From: an uncultured Lachnospiraceae bacterium
GTDB lineage: Bacteria; Bacillota; Clostridia; Lachnospirales; Lachnospiraceae
Reading direction: 5' to 3'
Assembly: GCA_930972465.1 (NCBI GenBank)
Contig: CAKNHF010000003.1
Location: 1 to 64,000 of the forward strand
Length of the DNA: 64,000 nt
This document shows, piece after piece, positions 1 to 9,470 of this stretch. Position 1 is the first letter of the stretch. The number at the start of each line of letters is the position of its first letter. The notes under the pieces are model-generated. The model saw only the letters and a list, made by a program, of their open reading frames with translations, was not told the origin of the DNA and ran no database searches. The position numbers were made by a program, and so were the translations under genes.

Positions 1-866
1 AATATCATTATATTCCAGAGGAACAACAGTATATTGTAGAGGGTATGCATGAGCCTATTATCAGCCGGGATACTTTTGAGCAGGCCAAGGAAATCATGAA
101 GAAAAGGTCACGGACGTCTGGCTTTCTCAGCGAGGTGAGGAAAGTCAATCCCTATGCTGGCTTTCTTGTCTGCGGGGACTGTGGTTATAATCTCCAGAGA
201 GTTACCTGCAGAGACGGTTATGAGTGTGGCTCCTATCATAGAAAAGGAAATAATATGTGTTATTCCCATTTTATTAAGAAAGAGGTTCTGGATTCTATTG
301 TAATAAATGAAATCCAGAGACAGGCAAAGCTGGCTCTGAAAGAAAGCGATAAGGATGAATTGCTGAAAGCGGCTGACCGCAGGAAAGAAATAAACCGGCG
401 GTGCGAAGAAGCGAATCAGCGGATAGAACGCCTGCAGAAAGAACTGGCAGGAGTTCAGAAATATAAAAAGAAAACTTACGAAAATTATGTGGATGGCATT
501 CTGGATAAAGAAGAATATCTTTCTTATAAAGCGGAATATGAGAAGCAGGATCAGGATATCCGGGAGAAAATTTCACAGGCAGAGAAGGAGAAAGATAATT
601 TTGAAGAAGCGGAGGAAAGCTATGAAAACTGGATTGAAAAGTTTGTCAGGTATGGAACACTGGCAGAAGTGACAAGAGAAATCGTAACGGAGCTGATCGA
701 TAAAATTATTGTGAATGGGGACAAGAGTATTGATATTGTATTTAAATACCAATCCCCTTATCTGTACGGGGAGAAGGAAGAGAAAGGCATATCTGAGGCA
801 GGACGCACAGAAAGTTTTGAAGTGTGGTGTACAAATAAAAACGAAATATATGTAAATAATAATTGA
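1..866 (+). CDS. Large serine recombinase, C-terminal part (5' end outside window)
   Basis: The reading frame is open to the left edge, so the ATG at 45 is internal and the catalytic resolvase domain lies outside the window. What remains is the DNA-binding end: a recombinase zinc ribbon (VCGDCGYNL, then CGSYHRKGNNMC), a long charged coiled coil over about residues 95-210 counted from 45, and a C-terminal segment (TREIVTELIDKIIV) typical of phage and ICE integrases of the large serine class. Such enzymes join attP and attB and usually lie at one end of their element. This one therefore suggests that the AT-rich DNA to its right, or material left of the window, is or was mobile. Family assignment is firm. 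Which element it serves is inference. Confidence 0.88.
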   Translation, partial: YHYIPEEQQYIVEGMHEPIISRDTFEQAKEIMKKRSRTSGFLSEVRKVNPYAGFLVCGDCGYNLQRVTCRDGYECGSYHRKGNNMCYSHFIKKEVLDSIVINEIQRQAKLALKESDKDELLKAADRRKEINRRCEEANQRIERLQKELAGVQKYKKKTYENYVDGILDKEEYLSYKAEYEKQDQDIREKISQAEKEKDNFEEAEESYENWIEKFVRYGTLAEVTREIVTELIDKIIVNGDKSIDIVFKYQSPYLYGEKEEKGISEAGRTESFEVWCTNKNEIYVNNN

Positions 867-936
867 TATCATATGAAATAATGGGTATAATTAAGAAATA
901 AAAACAAAATAATCGGATAAAAATATGGAGGGAAAC

Positions 937-2100
937 ATGAAACTGTTAAAATTGACAATATGTGGACTGCCTAATTTCAAGGATACACTAGACTTGGATT
1001 TTGTGGCACAGCAGAGGGTGAATGACAGAGATAAAGAAAAATTATATAATGTTTTTTCGAATATATATGTAAATGAAGCTATTTCATTTATCGGCATTAA
1101 CGCTTCCGGAAAAACTACGATATTGAAAGCGGTTTCTTTTGCTGTAAGTTTGCTAAACAATGAGGCAATAAACAGTATAGAAACAAAAGAAATTCTGGAT
1201 GATTTACAGGAAGGACAGACAGTTACTCTCACAGCTTATTTTTACGCTAATTCGTTGGTCAGTAAATTAGAGACAATAATTAGTAAAAAGATAAATGATT
1301 TGGACGGAAGCGCAAAATTTATTATTACTGATGAGAGACTGTGGAGTAAAGATTCTCATAAAATTAAATTAAAGAAGAATTTATTTGAATTCAGTGATTC
1401 AGAACTGAAAATCAGAAGAGATCAGAAAGAACAGTTCCTGATGGAGGATGTCAGCATTATTATTGCAGTAAACAAAGAAAATGATTCGCACTTTTTTTTG
1501 CATGATATGTTAAGATGGACGAATCATAATATAATAGGAATTCTGGGACGTTTTCCAAAAGAACTCTTAATGTTTTTGGATCCCAGTATAGAATATCTCA
1601 GAGGAGATGTAAATGACAAAGTGACAGATATTCAGTTAAAGTTTTACGGTAAAGAAGAAATTTCTATAAATAATCCGCTTATGCTGGAACATTATCTCTC
1701 TTCCGGTACAATAAAAGGTCTAACCGTTTTTATGAATGCATTGTTGTCATTTTATGAAGGTGGATATTTGCTGATTGACGAAATAGAAAACCATTTTAAT
1801 GAGGAAATTGTTGTTACACTGGTTCGTTTCTTCCTGGATAAAAAAGTGAATAAAAATGGAGCTACAATTATTTTCTCAACGCATTATTCAGAGTTGTTAG
1901 ATGAATTTGAAAGAAATGACGGTATTTATATTGTACGGAACAGAGGGGGAATTGAGGCTGAAAAATTGTCAAATATTCTGAAAAGGAATGATATTAAAAA
2001 AAGTGAAACCTACGACAGCGGATTTTTGGAGGGTACAGTGCCTGCATATGAGGCATATATGGCTTTGAAAAAAGTCCTTATCAATATGCAGGAGGAATAA
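937..2100 (+). CDS. AAA-family ATPase (OLD/ABC-like), first gene of a defence-type pair
   Basis: The protein has about 387 residues with the insertion-type layout of OLD, AriA and AbiEii-linked ATPases: an N-terminal beta start (LLKLTICGLPNFKD), Walker A INASGKTT near residue 55, Walker B YLLIDEIENHF near 285, and a late ATIIFSTHYSELL switch strand. I chose ATG 937 over 925 because the Shine-Dalgarno GGAGGG at 927-932 lies inside the longer version. The next gene starts 2 bp after the stop and begins with a TOPRIM-like glutamate motif, so the two form an ATPase plus nuclease-like pair. Such pairs (PARIS, OLD, Gabija-like) commonly act in phage defence. Base composition is clearly more AT-rich than the rest of the window. 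The partner is truncated, so the system is probably dead. Exact family not identified. Confidence 0.8.
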   Translation: MKLLKLTICGLPNFKDTLDLDFVAQQRVNDRDKEKLYNVFSNIYVNEAISFIGINASGKTTILKAVSFAVSLLNNEAINSIETKEILDDLQEGQTVTLTAYFYANSLVSKLETIISKKINDLDGSAKFIITDERLWSKDSHKIKLKKNLFEFSDSELKIRRDQKEQFLMEDVSIIIAVNKENDSHFFLHDMLRWTNHNIIGILGRFPKELLMFLDPSIEYLRGDVNDKVTDIQLKFYGKEEISINNPLMLEHYLSSGTIKGLTVFMNALLSFYEGGYLLIDEIENHFNEEIVVTLVRFFLDKKVNKNGATIIFSTHYSELLDEFERNDGIYIVRNRGGIEAEKLSNILKRNDIKKSETYDSGFLEGTVPAYEAYMALKKVLINMQEE

Positions 2101-2102
2101 AA

Positions 2103-2408
2103 ATGGCAAAGTATACAGCGTGCATATGTGAGGGCGCGGCAGAAAGAGCAATTATTGATTTACTGCTTGATAAGAAAAAACTGATTTTTGAAAGAGAAGA
2201 CTTAATAGAGGAAGAAGTGCTCAAATCCAGAAGTGCAAAAGAGTTTGAAACCAGGTATCTGAGAAAAGGTTTTTCAGAAAAAATCACAGTTTATCGGATT
2301 TTGGATTCCAGAGGAGAGGAATTTAAACTTAGTAAAGCATATGAACATAAAGTAGATGTTGTAAATGTGATTACAGCTCCGGAACATGACACATATTTAT
2401 TTACATAA
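2103..2408 (+). pseudogene. N-terminal fragment of the ATPase's TOPRIM-like partner
   Basis: About 93 native residues remain, starting MAKYTACICEGAAERAI. The strand followed by EGxxE resembles the first acidic motif of TOPRIM nucleases. A charged helical region follows, and the sequence is normal up to about VVNVITAPE, then becomes the unrelated HDTYLFT and stops. From about 2382 the DNA belongs instead to the opposite-strand gene that ends here, so the 3' part of this gene has been removed. It sits 2 bp behind the ATPase and was surely co-translated with it. The TOPRIM reading rests on a short motif only. The truncation is supported by two coding sequences running into each other at the same point. 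Confidence 0.6.
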
Positions 2409-2980
2409 TTGAGGTCGCGTCCATGTAATATGCCGTTACGATAAGGTAATGTAATCATCTCGGAGTTTGTTTTTGTGCGATTTTGATTAAATATCTCTTT
2501 TAACTTGGATAACCCATCACTACAGCCGACTAAGCAATCCCACGCGTCAACAGAAGTCCCCTCTGCAAAAAAACCTTTACTTTTTGTGAAATCGTTAACT
2601 GCGCCATCTATTATAATCAAAGCAAGAGGAACACTTGCGTAATATCGCCCTGTAAAATGGTCTTCAAAAAAATGCTCAATCAAATTGTTTCTTACAGAAA
2701 ATGCATCTGAGCTGTTCTTTATCCAATGAACAATCTTGCTAACATCATTTGTGTAATAGTTAATCAATACCTGTTCGGCGTTTTCAATCCCGCCCTTTTC
2801 AAAAGCGTCATTTGCGCTTTCTATAAGGGTCAAACTCATACTGTCATAAGCGCACCAACCATAGGAGGAAAATCTCTCGTTGAAAGCGGCAGTCTGAATA
2901 ATCATATTATCAAGCTGCTTTTCTAAAACACGTAATTGCTTCTTTTGATCTGAGTTCAGAAATGGAGCTAATAGTTTCAT
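2291..2980 (-). pseudogene. HEPN-like protein, 3'-truncated at a deletion junction
   Basis: Reading leftwards, the protein is a helical, Cys-poor polypeptide that reaches YRNGILHGRDLNYVNKYVSC and then, at about 2382-2390, becomes antisense of the TOPRIM-like fragment. The RNGILHG segment fits the R-N-x-x-x-H motif of HEPN ribonuclease folds, which are frequent in toxin and phage-defence proteins. The remaining approximately 200 residues are therefore an N-terminal portion whose C-terminal helix has been lost and replaced by about 30 nonsense residues. Start choice is uncertain: ATG 2980 or TTG 3001, neither with a convincing ribosome binding site. HEPN assignment rests on one motif and is tentative. 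The chimeric C-terminus is seen directly. Confidence 0.5.
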
Positions 2981-3250
2981 TGCTTTTATATCGTTTTGCA
3001 ATTTATTTAGGGAAAAAGATTATCATCCATATTTTTTTACCGCCTTTTCTAATGTATTCTATCACAAAACATTTCCGAATGCTATTACGCACTTGGAAGC
3101 GTTTTAGGTTCAACCTGTTCTTCATGACCCCAATAAATAGTTATGTTTATTTCCTTAATCAGTGCTTACTAAAATGAGGGTCTTTTTGAATGGTAGCAGA
3201 GCGTGATATGGTGCATACCAAATAAGTTCCCCTAGTTATAATGAACACAT

Positions 3251-4168
3251 GACGGGACATCGCTGGTGGAAAGGTTCCTGAATGATGCGGCCGATACCTG
3301 GAAAAATGTCATCTGTGCGGGAAGCGGAAATGAGGGAAGCAGCGCCGGACATGCAGCCGGGCAGGTGCGGGAGGACATGGAGGAGACTGTTCAGCTCGCG
3401 GTCCAGAACAGGGAGCCTGCACTCAATGTGCAGATCTGGAAGTCCTATGTGGATGAGATGGATATTTCTGTTGTCAGCCCGTCTGGGGTGACCGCAGGAC
3501 CTTTCCGGGAAATACTCGGGCCTCAGAGATTCGTTCTGGGGCGGACAGAGCTTCTGGTTTACTATGGCGAGCCAAAGCCGTACAGTGTAAAGCAGGAGAT
3601 CTACATATCATTCCTCCCGGAGGAGTCGTATATAGACAGCGGCGTATGGCGTATCGTGCTTACGCCAAGGAGCATTGTTGACGGCACATATCAGATGTGG
3701 CTTCCGTCCCAGGGGGCCCTGAATGAAGGTACGGCGTTTCTTTTCCCGGACAGCGGTACCACTCTCACGATTCCGTCTACGGCGGCACGTGTCATTACAG
3801 CGGCTGCATATGACGGACTGAGTTTTTCGTATGCGGATTTTTCCGGAAGGGGAGCGCCGGAAGGATATGGCGGAAGCGGTGTGCCAAAGCCGGACCTGGC
3901 CGCTCCGGGAGTGCGTATCAGCGCTCCGGTTCCCGGGGGAGGATACGGGGAGTTTACCGGCACATCTTTTGCGGCGCCCTTTGTGACAGGGGCAGCTGCG
4001 CTTCTGATGGAGTGGGGAATTGTGCTGGGAAATGATCCGTATCTGTACGGAGAAAAGGTAAAGGCATATCTGCGAAGAGGCGCCAGGCAGCTTCCCGGAT
4101 ATGCGGAATGGCCGAATCCCCAGCTGGGATACGGAGCGCTCTGTGTGAGGAACAGCATCCCTGTATAG
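3251..4168 (+). pseudogene. S8 (subtilase) peptidase, 5'-truncated
   Basis: The frame, open from 3245 after a TGA at 3242, carries the back half of a subtilisin-like protease: VICAGSGNEG with the oxyanion-hole Asn, an inserted beta domain, the KPDLAAPG strand, and the catalytic serine segment GTSFAAPFVTGAAA near the end. The catalytic Asp and His that should lie upstream are missing, because homology-like sequence starts abruptly at about 3251 beside AT-rich DNA of another origin. Intact Clostridia homologues are roughly 550-600 residues, so about half is gone. An initiator GTG at 3266 exists but has no good ribosome binding site. I read it as a gene beheaded by insertion or deletion at the right edge of the foreign segment. 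Confidence 0.75.
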
Positions 4169-4264
4169 TTATACGGGAAATCAGGTGTTTTTATCTGTTC
4201 CGGGATATGATAGAATAGACAGGAAGATTTTTTGCAGAAAATCATAAAGGAATGGAGAGATGCT

Positions 4265-6016
4265 ATGAAATCACTTCTTGTATATCTGAAAAATTACAAA
4301 AAGGAGTCGGTTCTGGCCCCGCTGTTCAAAATGCTGGAGGCGTCTTTTGAACTGCTTGTCCCGCTTGTGATGGCGGCGGTGATCGACGTAGGAATCGCCG
4401 GGCGGGACCGGCCGTATATCATCCGTATGTGTTTCGTCCTGATTGCCCTGGGGCTGATCGGACTTGTCTGCTCGATCACGGCACAGTATTTTGCGGCGAA
4501 GGCAGCGGCGGGATTCGGAACAGGCGTCCGGCATGCTCTGTTTAAGCATATCCAGGAGTTTACATTCACAGAGATGGACACCATCGGATCGTCCACTCTG
4601 ATCACCAGGATGACAAGCGATATCAATCAGGTTCAGTCCGGAGTGAATCTTGTGCTCCGGCTGTTCCTGCGTTCTCCGTTTATCGTGTTCGGAGCCATGA
4701 TCATGGCATTTACGGTGGATGTCAAGGCAGCGCTGATTTTTGCGGTTGCGATACCGGTTCTTTCGGTGATCGTGTTCGGGATCATGCTCATCACCATGCC
4801 TCTCTACAGAAAAGTCCAGTCTGACCTGGACAATGTGCTTCTTATGACGAGGGAGAATCTCACGGGTGTCCGGGTGATCCGTGCCTTTAACAAAGAAAAG
4901 GACGAGCTGAAACGGTTTGAGGAAGGCAATCAGATTCTTACCGATGCACAGAAGTTCGTGGGGCGTATCTCGGGACTTATGAATCCTCTGACATATGTGG
5001 TCATCAACGGAGCAACGATTATTCTGATTTATGCGGGCGCTCTGAGAGTGAATGCAGGAGATCTGACCCAGGGCGAGACCGTGGCGCTTCTCAATTATAT
5101 GTCTCAGATTCTTGTGGAACTTGTGAAACTGGCAAATCTGATCATTACAGTGACAAAAGCCATAGCATGCGGAAACCGGATCGGAGCCGTGCTCGAGATC
5201 GAACCGGAGATGAAGAGCGGCACAATGAAGTGGCCGGACAGAATGCAGGCAGATGACTCCGGGATGCCCGCTGTAGAGTTTGATCATGTTTCGCTTCGGT
5301 ATAAGGGCGCGGGAGCAGACTCTCTGAGCGGCATTACTTTCCGCGCGGAGCGGGGGCAGACGATCGGCATCATAGGAGGGACAGGCTCAGGAAAATCGTC
5401 CCTCGTAAATATGATACCAAGATTCTATGATGCCACCGCCGGCGAGGTCAGGATCTGCGGAAAGAACATACGGGAATATGAAACAGAAGATCTGCGTTCC
5501 CACATCGGAATGGTGCTTCAGAAAGCCGTGCTGTTTAAAGGAACCATAGCGGAGAATATCCGATGGGGAAAAGAAGATGCGACTGATGAGCAGATCAGGG
5601 AGGTGCTTGAGATATCCCAGGCGCAGGAATTTGTTGAGACCAAGGAAGGCGGGATACAGTTCCAGATCGAACAGGGGGGGCGCAACCTTTCAGGAGGACA
5701 GAAGCAGAGGCTGACTATCGCAAGGGCTCTCGTGAGAAAACCGGAGATCCTTATCCTGGACGACAGCGCGTCGGCTCTGGATTTTGCGACCGACGCGGAG
5801 CTCAGGAAGGCGATCCGGGGAATGAAGGAGAATCCCACGGTATTCATTGTTTCTCAGAGAGCCTCGTCCATCCAGTATGCGGATCAGATCATTGTCCTGG
5901 ATGACGGGGAGATGGCAGGCATCGGAACGCATGACGAACTTCTGAAGACCTGTCCCGCTTATCAGGAGATCTATTACTCACAGTTCCCGAAAGAGGAGGC
6001 GGCATCCAATGAATAA
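4265..6016 (+). CDS. ABC exporter half-transporter, degenerate-site subunit
   Basis: About 583 residues: six transmembrane helices (residues 1-310) fused to an ATPase. Walker A is GGTGSGKSS, the signature is the canonical LSGGQ, but Walker B ends ILDDSASALD with Asp in place of the catalytic Glu, and the switch motif is VSQR with Gln in place of His. Those are the hallmarks of the inactive-site subunit of heterodimeric exporters (BmrC/BmrD, TM287/288 type). ATG 4265 is preferred because GGAGAG lies just upstream; an in-frame ATG at 4232 lacks a site. The stop overlaps the start of the next gene (ATGAATAA), so the two halves are translationally coupled. Likely exports drugs or lipids; substrate unknown. 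Confidence 0.93.
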   Translation: MKSLLVYLKNYKKESVLAPLFKMLEASFELLVPLVMAAVIDVGIAGRDRPYIIRMCFVLIALGLIGLVCSITAQYFAAKAAAGFGTGVRHALFKHIQEFTFTEMDTIGSSTLITRMTSDINQVQSGVNLVLRLFLRSPFIVFGAMIMAFTVDVKAALIFAVAIPVLSVIVFGIMLITMPLYRKVQSDLDNVLLMTRENLTGVRVIRAFNKEKDELKRFEEGNQILTDAQKFVGRISGLMNPLTYVVINGATIILIYAGALRVNAGDLTQGETVALLNYMSQILVELVKLANLIITVTKAIACGNRIGAVLEIEPEMKSGTMKWPDRMQADDSGMPAVEFDHVSLRYKGAGADSLSGITFRAERGQTIGIIGGTGSGKSSLVNMIPRFYDATAGEVRICGKNIREYETEDLRSHIGMVLQKAVLFKGTIAENIRWGKEDATDEQIREVLEISQAQEFVETKEGGIQFQIEQGGRNLSGGQKQRLTIARALVRKPEILILDDSASALDFATDAELRKAIRGMKENPTVFIVSQRASSIQYADQIIVLDDGEMAGIGTHDELLKTCPAYQEIYYSQFPKEEAASNE

Positions 6017-7790
6017 TGAAAAGAAAAAGACAAGACAGGCGGAAACCCTGAGAGAAGTCGTACGCCGCCTGGGAAGATACCGGATATTCCTGGTGTTTTC
6101 CGTTCTGCTGGCAGCAGTTTCGGTGGCACTTACGCTCTATATACCAAAGCTTACGGGAAATGCCGTTGACTATATTATTTCCGAAGGAAATGTGGATTTC
6201 CCGGGAGTGTTCCGGGTCATGTTTCAGATCGGGGTATGTACCCTTGTCACAGCTCTGGCCCAGTGGCTGATGAACGTATGCAATAATAAAATGACGTATC
6301 AGGTTGTCCGGGATATACGGAACGAGGCGTTCCGCAAGATTGAGATTCTTCCGCTCAAATATATCGACGGCCATCCCTACGGGGATGTGGTGAGCCGTGT
6401 AATCGCAGATGTGGATCAGTTTGCAGACGGACTCTTGATGGGATTCACCCAGCTTTTTACAGGAGTCGCCACCATCATCGGAACGTTTGGATTTATGCTG
6501 TCGGTAAATGTAAAGATCACATTTGTGGTCGTGCTGATTACACCGGTATCTTTTGTCGTGGCAAACTTTATCGCAAAAAGGACTTTCGACATGTTCCGGC
6601 TGCAGTCGGAGACACGGGGAGAACAGACCGGTCTGATCGATGAGATGATCGGCAATCAGAAGGTTGTGCAGGCGTTCGGCCGCGGCGCGGATGTGACAGA
6701 GCGGTTCGATGAGATCAACGAGAGACTGCGGGACGCTTCTCTGCGGGCTACGTTCTTTTCGTCAATCACCAATCCGTCTACCCGATTTGTAAACAGTCTC
6801 GTGTATACCGGTGTGGGCATCGCGGGAGCATTTGCCGTCGTCGGAGGGAGTCTTTCCGTTGGACAGCTGTCGAGTTTCCTGAGCTATGCGAACCAGTATA
6901 CCAAACCGTTCAATGAGATTTCCGGCGTAGTGACGGAATTCCAGAACGCTGTTGCGTGTGCAAGACGGACCTTTGACCTTATTGCGGAAGATCCGCAGAT
7001 TCCGGAACCGGAGAATGCAGTGGATATGAAAGATATAAAAGGAAATGTGAAGGCGAAAGATGTATCTTTCTCCTACACTCCGGAACAGAAGCTGATCGAA
7101 CACTTCAATCTGTCGGTCAGACCGGGACAGCGAATCGCCATCGTAGGGCCTACCGGATGCGGAAAGACGACATTGATCAATCTTCTCATGAGGTTCTACG
7201 ATGTAGACGGCGGCGCCATCCGTGTGGAAGACGTGGACATAAGAGAGATGACCAGGAGAAGCCTCAGGGCCGGATACGGTATGGTGCTCCAGGATACCTG
7301 GCTTAAGACGGGGACAATAAGAGAAAATATTACCATGGGACGCCCGGACGCTACAGACGAAGAGGTGATCGCCGCGGCGAAGGCCTCTCATATCCACAGT
7401 TTTATCATGAGGCTGCCGCAGGGATATGACACCTGGATCACAGAAGACGGAGGAGGGATCTCGCAGGGACAGAAGCAGCTGCTCTGCATTGCCCGCGTCA
7501 TGCTCTGCAGGCCGCCCATGCTCATCCTTGATGAGGCTACTTCATCGATCGACACAAGAACGGAGATGCGGATTCAGAATGCATTCGCAAAACTGATGGA
7601 AGGCCGCACTACATTTATCGTAGCCCACCGGCTTTCAACCATCCGTGAGGCGGATCTGATTCTTGTGATGAAAGACGGAAAGATCATCGAACAGGGGAGC
7701 CACGAGAGACTTCTCGCACAGAACGGCTTCTATAGATATCTGTATGAGAGCCAGTTCAGCAATGCTGGCTCCGCGCAGGGAAAACAGTGA
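6009..7790 (+). CDS. ABC exporter half-transporter, catalytic subunit
   Basis: A 593-residue partner of the preceding gene, with a six-helix membrane domain and an ATPase. Here Walker A is GPTGCGKTT, Walker B is the full LILDEATSSID and the H-loop VAHRLSTI is intact, but the signature is ISQGQ instead of LSGGQ. The defects therefore complement those of the upstream subunit: one composite ATP site is built only from normal motifs and the other only from altered ones, as expected for an obligate heterodimer. The reading frame begins inside the end of the preceding gene (8-bp overlap). A terminator follows at 7809-7839. Function is export across the cytoplasmic membrane; the cargo cannot be told from sequence. 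Confidence 0.94.
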   Translation: MNNEKKKTRQAETLREVVRRLGRYRIFLVFSVLLAAVSVALTLYIPKLTGNAVDYIISEGNVDFPGVFRVMFQIGVCTLVTALAQWLMNVCNNKMTYQVVRDIRNEAFRKIEILPLKYIDGHPYGDVVSRVIADVDQFADGLLMGFTQLFTGVATIIGTFGFMLSVNVKITFVVVLITPVSFVVANFIAKRTFDMFRLQSETRGEQTGLIDEMIGNQKVVQAFGRGADVTERFDEINERLRDASLRATFFSSITNPSTRFVNSLVYTGVGIAGAFAVVGGSLSVGQLSSFLSYANQYTKPFNEISGVVTEFQNAVACARRTFDLIAEDPQIPEPENAVDMKDIKGNVKAKDVSFSYTPEQKLIEHFNLSVRPGQRIAIVGPTGCGKTTLINLLMRFYDVDGGAIRVEDVDIREMTRRSLRAGYGMVLQDTWLKTGTIRENITMGRPDATDEEVIAAAKASHIHSFIMRLPQGYDTWITEDGGGISQGQKQLLCIARVMLCRPPMLILDEATSSIDTRTEMRIQNAFAKLMEGRTTFIVAHRLSTIREADLILVMKDGKIIEQGSHERLLAQNGFYRYLYESQFSNAGSAQGKQ

Positions 7791-7808
7791 GAAGAACAGC
7801 TGAAAACA

Positions 7809-7839
7809 GACACGGAAGATTTCCTGCCGTGTCGTTTTT
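7809..7839 (+). terminator. Terminator after the heterodimeric ABC exporter
   Basis: Stem GACACGG (7809-7815) pairs with CCGTGTC (7827-7833), with an 11-nt loop and GTTTTTA following. It separates the exporter operon from the Nudix gene. Confidence 0.75.
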
Positions 7840-7893
7840 AAAAAGGCGGAGGAGTTTTCGACGGCCCTTCCGCTGTGTGACAGGAGGAGAAAA

Positions 7894-8937
7894 ATGGCAT
7901 CGAGACTGAGTACACTTTGCTATATTGAGAGAGAGGGGCAGTATCTTATGCTCCACCGCACGGTGAAAGAAAATGATGTGAACAGAGACAAATGGATCGG
8001 CGTGGGCGGTCATTTCGAACATGGTGAGAGTCCGGAAGAGTGCCTGCTCCGCGAGGTGAAGGAGGAGACCGGATACACGCTTACATCCTGGCGGTACAGA
8101 GGGATTGTAACCTTTGTTTACGGGGAAGATGTTGTAGAGTATATGTCCCTGTATACAGCGGACAGATTTGAGGGAGTTCCGATCAGGTGTGACGAGGGAG
8201 AGCTGGAATGGGTAGACAAAGAAAAAGTCTGGTCTCTGGAACTGTGGGAAGGGGATAAGATATTCTTCCGGCTTCTGGATGAGGGAAGAGATTTCTTTTC
8301 ACTGAAGCTGGTATATAACCGCGATGACATCCTTCAATATGCCGCCCTGGACGGCGCCCCGATGGAACTGTTCGACGAGCGGAATCCGGATGGGAGCAGG
8401 ACCGGGGTAATAAAGGAACGGGGCGTGGCGCATATGGAAGGGGCTCTCCACGCGACAGTACATACATGGATCGTGAGGCCGAATGACAGGAGCGGTTATG
8501 ATGTTCTCCTGCAGAAAAGGAGTGAGACAAAGGATTCCAACCCGGGATGTTATGATATTTCTTCGGCGGGTCACGTAGACGCGGGATGCGATTATCCGGA
8601 GAGTGCTCTGAGAGAACTTCGGGAAGAACTGGGGATCACGGCACGTCCGGAACAACTGGAAGAGGTGGGAATGCGGCGGTGCGGCTTTGAAGGCGTTTTC
8701 TATGGACGTATATTCCGGGATAACGAGCTGAGCATGATCTATCTCTACAGAGAACCGGTGGAGGCGGAAAACCTTGTGCTGCAGAAGTCCGAAGTCTCGG
8801 AAGTGATCTGGATGGATTATGCGGAATGCAGAGAAAAGATTCTTGCAGACAGCTTTGAAAACTGCATTTATATCGAAGAATTTGACATGATCGGGGAGGC
8901 ACTGGGAATCCCGGAGAAAGGAAACGGTGACATATGA
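7894..8937 (+). CDS. Tandem double-Nudix protein
   Basis: A 347-residue protein with two Nudix folds. The first (about residues 1-145) has a full Nudix box, GGHFEHGESPEECLLREVKE, of the MutT/8-oxo-dGTP type. The second (about 175-330) has AGHVDAGCDYPESALRELRE followed by ELG, the variant box of the YfcD/isopentenyl-isomerase-like group, with Cys where the GE glutamate normally sits. Nudix enzymes hydrolyse nucleoside diphosphate-X substrates, and tandem fusion suggests two related substrates or one regulatory domain. GGAGGAG lies 5 bp before ATG 7894. Its TGA overlaps the following flavodoxin start (ATGA), so the two are coupled. Individual substrates are not predictable. Confidence 0.88.
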   Translation: MASRLSTLCYIEREGQYLMLHRTVKENDVNRDKWIGVGGHFEHGESPEECLLREVKEETGYTLTSWRYRGIVTFVYGEDVVEYMSLYTADRFEGVPIRCDEGELEWVDKEKVWSLELWEGDKIFFRLLDEGRDFFSLKLVYNRDDILQYAALDGAPMELFDERNPDGSRTGVIKERGVAHMEGALHATVHTWIVRPNDRSGYDVLLQKRSETKDSNPGCYDISSAGHVDAGCDYPESALRELREELGITARPEQLEEVGMRRCGFEGVFYGRIFRDNELSMIYLYREPVEAENLVLQKSEVSEVIWMDYAECREKILADSFENCIYIEEFDMIGEALGIPEKGNGDI

Positions 8938-9458
8938 ATTATGCAGTAGTTTATGCAAGCGTCACAGGAAACACAAGGATGCTTGCGGAAGAAGTAAGAA
9001 GAGTGTATGGCGGAGAAGAGTGCGTGTATTTCGGCACGTCCGGAGCGGATGTGCCTGAAGCAGGACTGATCTTTGCGGGATTCTGGACAGACAAGGGAGA
9101 CTGCAGCGGGAAAATGACAGAATTCCTGGAAGGACTTCACGGGCAGAAAATATTTCTCTTCGGAACGGCCGGATTCGGAGGATCGGAGGAGTATTTTTCA
9201 CGGATACTGGAACGGGTGAAAGCACATATTCCGGAAGAGAATGAGATCATCGGAAGTTATATGTGCCAGGGAAAGATGCCTCAGAGTGTGAGAAAGAGAT
9301 ATGAGAGCATGCTGGAGCAGAATCCGGAGGATCAGAGAATGCAGGGGATGATCGATAATTTTGACCGGGCGCTTGCACATCCGGACGAGCACGACCTGAA
9401 GGCGTTTGACCGGGCGCTTGAGGCGCTGCGCACCGCGGAACGGAATTCCGGTGAGTAA
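8934..9458 (+). CDS. Flavodoxin-fold protein
   Basis: A 174-residue protein starting MNYAVVYASVTGNTRMLAEE, the FMN phosphate-binding loop (SxTGNT) of flavodoxins. A second flavin contact region is FGTAGFGGSEEYF. The C-terminal 70 residues are helical and charged and are longer than in electron-carrier flavodoxins, which suggests an oxidoreductase-associated flavoprotein rather than a simple carrier. It overlaps the double-Nudix gene by 4 bp. A strong bidirectional terminator lies 13 bp after the stop. The redox partner is not encoded nearby. Confidence 0.85.
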   Translation: MNYAVVYASVTGNTRMLAEEVRRVYGGEECVYFGTSGADVPEAGLIFAGFWTDKGDCSGKMTEFLEGLHGQKIFLFGTAGFGGSEEYFSRILERVKAHIPEENEIIGSYMCQGKMPQSVRKRYESMLEQNPEDQRMQGMIDNFDRALAHPDEHDLKAFDRALEALRTAERNSGE

Positions 9459-9470
9459 GGGCATAAAAAG

